Shown one piece after another: positions 4,748-7,644 of a stretch of 7,644 bases of DNA. The translations under genes and the position numbers were made by a program. A model generated the notes under the pieces. The model was not told the origin of the DNA, did no database searches, and worked only from the letters and a program-made list of their open reading frames with translations. Source of the DNA: Clostridia bacterium (GTDB lineage Bacteria; Bacillota; Clostridia; RGIG6154); NCBI GenBank assembly GCA_017622395.1, contig JAGARF010000065.1, forward strand, positions 1-7,644, in the 5' to 3' direction. Position 1 is the stretch's first letter. Each line of letters begins with the position of its first letter.

Positions 4748-4789
4748 AAATTGTTTTATAGTACAGCTAGTAGCAAAAAAGAAAAGTGG

Positions 4790-4817
4790 TTGACTTAAAT
4801 CGCGTTTGTGGTATAAT
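4790..4817 (+). promoter_or_regulatory. Promoter of the LRR protein gene
   Basis: TTGACT (4790-4795), a 16-bp spacer and a perfect TATAAT (4812-4817). Transcription would start near 4824, the first base of the ribosome site GAGGTGA (4824-4830), so the leader is about 11 bases. The 40 bp between the nrd terminator and this promoter show nothing else. Confidence 0.78.
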
Positions 4818-4834
4818 TTTCTTGAGGTGAAGAT

Positions 4835-7644
4835 ATGAAAAATATTATAAAAATAATGATTTCATTTATGGTACTTCTCTGTACTCATACAGTTTTTGCT
4901 GAAAATATTGATGTAAAAGATTTGGTGTTTAAAAGAGATTCTGCTAAAATTGAAAGAATTGAAGGAAAAGCTGATGTAAACTCAGAGGAAAAATCGCGAC
5001 TTTTAATGTCAGAATATTTCAATTTTGATATTGACGGCACAACCCTTACTATTACAGGCAGTGGTGTTATGCCAGAAATTACTTTTGATTGTTCAGAAAT
5101 AACCACAGTCAATATTGCAAATGGAATAACAGAAATATATGAAGAGGCATTTTTCGGCTGGGAAAATCTTTTGGAAATATATCTACCTCGTTCTCTCGAA
5201 AAAATAGATGCATATGCTTTCTCAAATTGTTCAAAATTGAGTAAAATTACATTGCCCGGGAATTTGATATCAATAGGAGATTTTGCTTTTGAGGAATGTG
5301 ACACTTTAACAGAGATGCAAATACCATCGTCAGTTGAAACAATAGGTGCCGGAATTTTTTGTGGCTGTGACAACTTGGAAAATATAGTCGTTGCACCTGC
5401 CAACAGTAATTTTAAATCTGTTTCCGGTGCCTTACTTGATAGTTCGGAGATAATACTTTATGCAGTACCAACCGGAAAAACAGGTAGTTTTTCTGTACCA
5501 TCAGGAGTAAAGTATATACACGAATATGCGTTTGGAAATAGCAAATATAAAAAAGTAACATTACCTTCAAGTCTTATTTATATAGGCGATTTTGCTTTTT
5601 TGAATTGTAGAATTACAGCTATTGATGTTCCTGCAAATGTAAGCTATATAGGCAGTGGGGTCTTTAACGGTTGTGAACAGTTGGAAAATATATCCGTTAG
5701 TAGTTCAAACACTAATTTTACTGTATATAATGGGGCTCTTTATACTACAGATTATCAATGGATAAAGTATTTTCCTGCTGCTTCAAGTAAAAATAGTTTC
5801 ACAGCACATAAAAATACAAAATATATAAATGTGTATGCTTTTTATGGTTCAAATCTGGAATCCGTAAAGCTCAATTCAGGACTTGAAATTATAGGAAGTT
5901 TTGCATTTTCAAACTGCAAAAAGCTTAAGACAATAAATATCCCGTCAACGGTTTACGAAATATATAATCAGGCATTCGCCTTTTGCACCTCTCTTACTGA
6001 AATAACATTTCCTTATGGAGTTGAAAATATTTATGAATGGTGTTTTGAAGGTTGTACCTCTCTTAAAAAGGTTACATTACCCGAGAGTGCAACAACAATA
6101 TCAAAGTATGCATTTTCTAATTGCACAAGCCTTGAAAATATAAATTTTCCAAGCTCTGTGTCTGTAATCGGAGAAGGAGCATTTTGGCTGTGCGAAAATT
6201 TAGAAACAGTTAATCTTAGTTATGGCCTTGAATCTATCGGGTTTGCAGCTTTCTCTGATTGCTATAACCTTAAAAGTATAATATTGCCTGATTCTCTTGA
6301 AACAATAGGCGAAGCTGCTTTTATATTCTGCACTTCCCTTGAGAGCATTGAAATTCCGACATATGTAACTTCTATCGAAACTGAAACTTTTTATGGCTGT
6401 GAGAAGCTTAAAGAAGTAGTATTGAATTACGGACTTGAAAAAATAGAAAATGATGCATTCCTAGGTTGTATATCACTTGAGGGAATTGAAATACCTTCTT
6501 CAGTTACATCAATCGGCGAAAGTGCATTCAGAGAATGTAGTAAGCTTGAAGAGGTGTATCTGCCGTCAAACCTACAGACAATAGGCGATAATGTATTTTA
6601 CAAATGTGGAAAGATTACAAAAGTAAGCATTAGTTCTTCAAATTCTAATTTTAAAGTTTTGGGGGGAATTCTTTATAACAAAGCAGGAACAAAACTTATT
6701 TTCTGTCCTGCAAAGCTTAATATAGAAGAATTTGTTTTTCCTTCTTCTGTAACTTCAATTGTGCCAGGAGCTTTTTGCCAAAACGAATATTTAAAAAAGG
6801 TTTCTTTAAATAATAATATTACAGTAATTTCAGAGTGTGCTTTTTCCAGATGTAAAAACCTTGAGGAAGTTACTTTGGGAAATAAAACAGCAACTATTGG
6901 CAATGCGGCATTTTACTGCTGTGAAAGTTTGAAATATTTGTTTGTGCCATCTTCCGTTACAACTTTAGGTTCATCAGTATTTACAAATTGCAATAGTCTT
7001 GAATTTATATTTTTTAACGGAGGAATTTCAAATGTGGGGGAATATGTTGAAGAAGATGGACATATTTTTCCGGAAATTGAGTTTACGGTTTACTGTCCCG
7101 CAACAAAAAAGACTTTCTTTAATGCTATGCTTGCCAACAACGGCGGAACAAAAGCAGAATTTGAATACCACACAGAAATCAATGATGTAATAGGCTTTGT
7201 TACATTGATAGATAATGACTCGATTGTTTACGATAAAGAGTATGTAACTGAGTATTATTACCTTCCTGATTATTCTATAGAAGGCTATACCTTTAATGGG
7301 TGGGCTAAAGACGAAACTGCAGCTGTTGCAGATTATACCGACAGATATTCAAAAGGCGGAATTACTACTCTTTATGCTGTTTTAGGTCCGATTTCGCCTA
7401 TAGCAGATATAAATATAGTAAAATCAGGCGACAACAGAGTAATGTATCTGTATTTTGATAAGCACCTTGATAATGCAGATGTATATATAGTTACATATTC
7501 AGGCAAAAAAACTTCCGCGGTCTATAAAAAGACCGTTACGGGAACGAGTGCATCAATTGTAACAAAAGCAAACGAAAAAGAAACAACATACAAGGTTCTT
7601 ATATGGGAAGCAAATATGAATCCTTTGTTTGAACCACAGAACCA
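4835..7644 (+). CDS. Secreted BspA-type leucine-rich-repeat protein, 3' end missing
   Basis: An open frame of 936 codons that continues past the window end without a stop. Residues 1-22 form a signal peptide: MKNIIK, a hydrophobic stretch IMISFMVLLCTHTVF and a likely cut after VFA. Residues about 89-730 are BspA-type (LRR_5) repeats of 23 residues with the pattern LxxIxIPxSVTxIGExAFxxC. They are interrupted by three longer repeats of the type SSNSNFKVLGGILYNK at about residues 181, 283 and 594. Residues about 789-850 resemble a Listeria-Bacteroides/InlB-B repeat (VTLIDND, then EGYTFNGWAKDE and ITTLYAVL). After that comes an unassigned, probably beta-rich segment. Such proteins are exported in gut and oral bacteria and often bind host or bacterial surfaces; a specific ligand cannot be read here. 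No sortase or S-layer anchor is visible because the end is missing. The start ATG follows GAGGTGA by four bases. Confidence 0.9.
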   Translation, partial: MKNIIKIMISFMVLLCTHTVFAENIDVKDLVFKRDSAKIERIEGKADVNSEEKSRLLMSEYFNFDIDGTTLTITGSGVMPEITFDCSEITTVNIANGITEIYEEAFFGWENLLEIYLPRSLEKIDAYAFSNCSKLSKITLPGNLISIGDFAFEECDTLTEMQIPSSVETIGAGIFCGCDNLENIVVAPANSNFKSVSGALLDSSEIILYAVPTGKTGSFSVPSGVKYIHEYAFGNSKYKKVTLPSSLIYIGDFAFLNCRITAIDVPANVSYIGSGVFNGCEQLENISVSSSNTNFTVYNGALYTTDYQWIKYFPAASSKNSFTAHKNTKYINVYAFYGSNLESVKLNSGLEIIGSFAFSNCKKLKTINIPSTVYEIYNQAFAFCTSLTEITFPYGVENIYEWCFEGCTSLKKVTLPESATTISKYAFSNCTSLENINFPSSVSVIGEGAFWLCENLETVNLSYGLESIGFAAFSDCYNLKSIILPDSLETIGEAAFIFCTSLESIEIPTYVTSIETETFYGCEKLKEVVLNYGLEKIENDAFLGCISLEGIEIPSSVTSIGESAFRECSKLEEVYLPSNLQTIGDNVFYKCGKITKVSISSSNSNFKVLGGILYNKAGTKLIFCPAKLNIEEFVFPSSVTSIVPGAFCQNEYLKKVSLNNNITVISECAFSRCKNLEEVTLGNKTATIGNAAFYCCESLKYLFVPSSVTTLGSSVFTNCNSLEFIFFNGGISNVGEYVEEDGHIFPEIEFTVYCPATKKTFFNAMLANNGGTKAEFEYHTEINDVIGFVTLIDNDSIVYDKEYVTEYYYLPDYSIEGYTFNGWAKDETAAVADYTDRYSKGGITTLYAVLGPISPIADINIVKSGDNRVMYLYFDKHLDNADVYIVTYSGKKTSAVYKKTVTGTSASIVTKANEKETTYKVLIWEANMNPLFEPQN
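5855..6613 (+). repeat. Eleven uninterrupted 69-bp LRR units
   Basis: Within the BspA-type gene, eleven successive units each encode exactly 23 residues, beginning LESVKLNSGLEIIG and ending at the unit LEEVYLPSNLQTIG. The period is kept perfectly (759 bp = 11 x 69), but the DNA units have diverged, so this is an old protein repeat rather than a recent tandem duplication. Confidence 0.85.

Noticed and set aside
4838..4902. Lipoprotein signal in the LRR protein
   Set aside because: The only Cys (LLCT) is preceded by Leu rather than Gly, Ala or Ser, so a lipobox is not met; a type I cut after VFA fits better.
4885..5403. 172-codon open frame on the minus strand inside the LRR gene
   Set aside because: It lies antisense to the signal-bearing LRR gene, has no convincing ribosome site, and arises from the repeat codon pattern; the plus-strand protein has a clear family pattern.

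Overview
The window looks like chromosomal DNA of a low-GC anaerobic Bacillota, probably a gut-type Clostridia. The signs are AT-rich sequence, strong AGGAG-type ribosome sites, consensus TTGACA/TATAAT promoters, an oxygen-independent (class III) ribonucleotide reductase, a Firmicutes-type galT and a large BspA-type leucine-rich-repeat surface protein. The species cannot be named from the sequence alone.

Layout. (1) 1-112, minus strand: the first 37 codons of a probable galT. (2) 142-1715: a compact phage-like module. A leftward operon encodes a 50-aa CxxC protein, a 102-aa Cys-rich zinc-finger-like protein and a DUF1492-like sigma-region-4 protein, and ends at a terminator. Facing it is a rightward pair, an XRE repressor and a small ImmA/IrrE-type peptidase. 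The roughly 150-bp divergent region holds two perfect TTGACA-17-TATAAT promoters and four copies of a GAA-N5-TTC operator-like element, two of which lie inside the promoter spacers. No integrase, structural gene or att repeat is visible. (3) 1735-4747: the anaerobic ribonucleotide reductase operon, with a promoter overlapped by NrdR-like boxes, then nrdD, a 46-aa gene carrying the glycyl-radical segment normally found at the NrdD C-terminus, nrdG, and a terminator. (4) 4790-7644: a secreted BspA-type LRR protein with a Listeria-Bacteroides-type repeat, running off the window end.

How the parts work together. In the nrd operon, NrdG would use S-adenosylmethionine to place a radical on the glycine. 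In ordinary NrdD that glycine is part of the large chain; here it appears to sit on a separate 46-residue polypeptide that would have to assemble with the 756-aa catalytic chain. In the phage-like module, the XRE protein probably represses both divergent promoters, and the peptidase probably inactivates the repressor (as ImmA does to ImmR in ICEBs1), releasing the leftward operon whose last product resembles phage transcription activators.

The strongest leads are the split glycyl-radical reductase, the integrase-less switch module with its operator set, and a recurring compact promoter/ribosome-site layout at three unrelated genes (galT, the repressor and the LRR protein).
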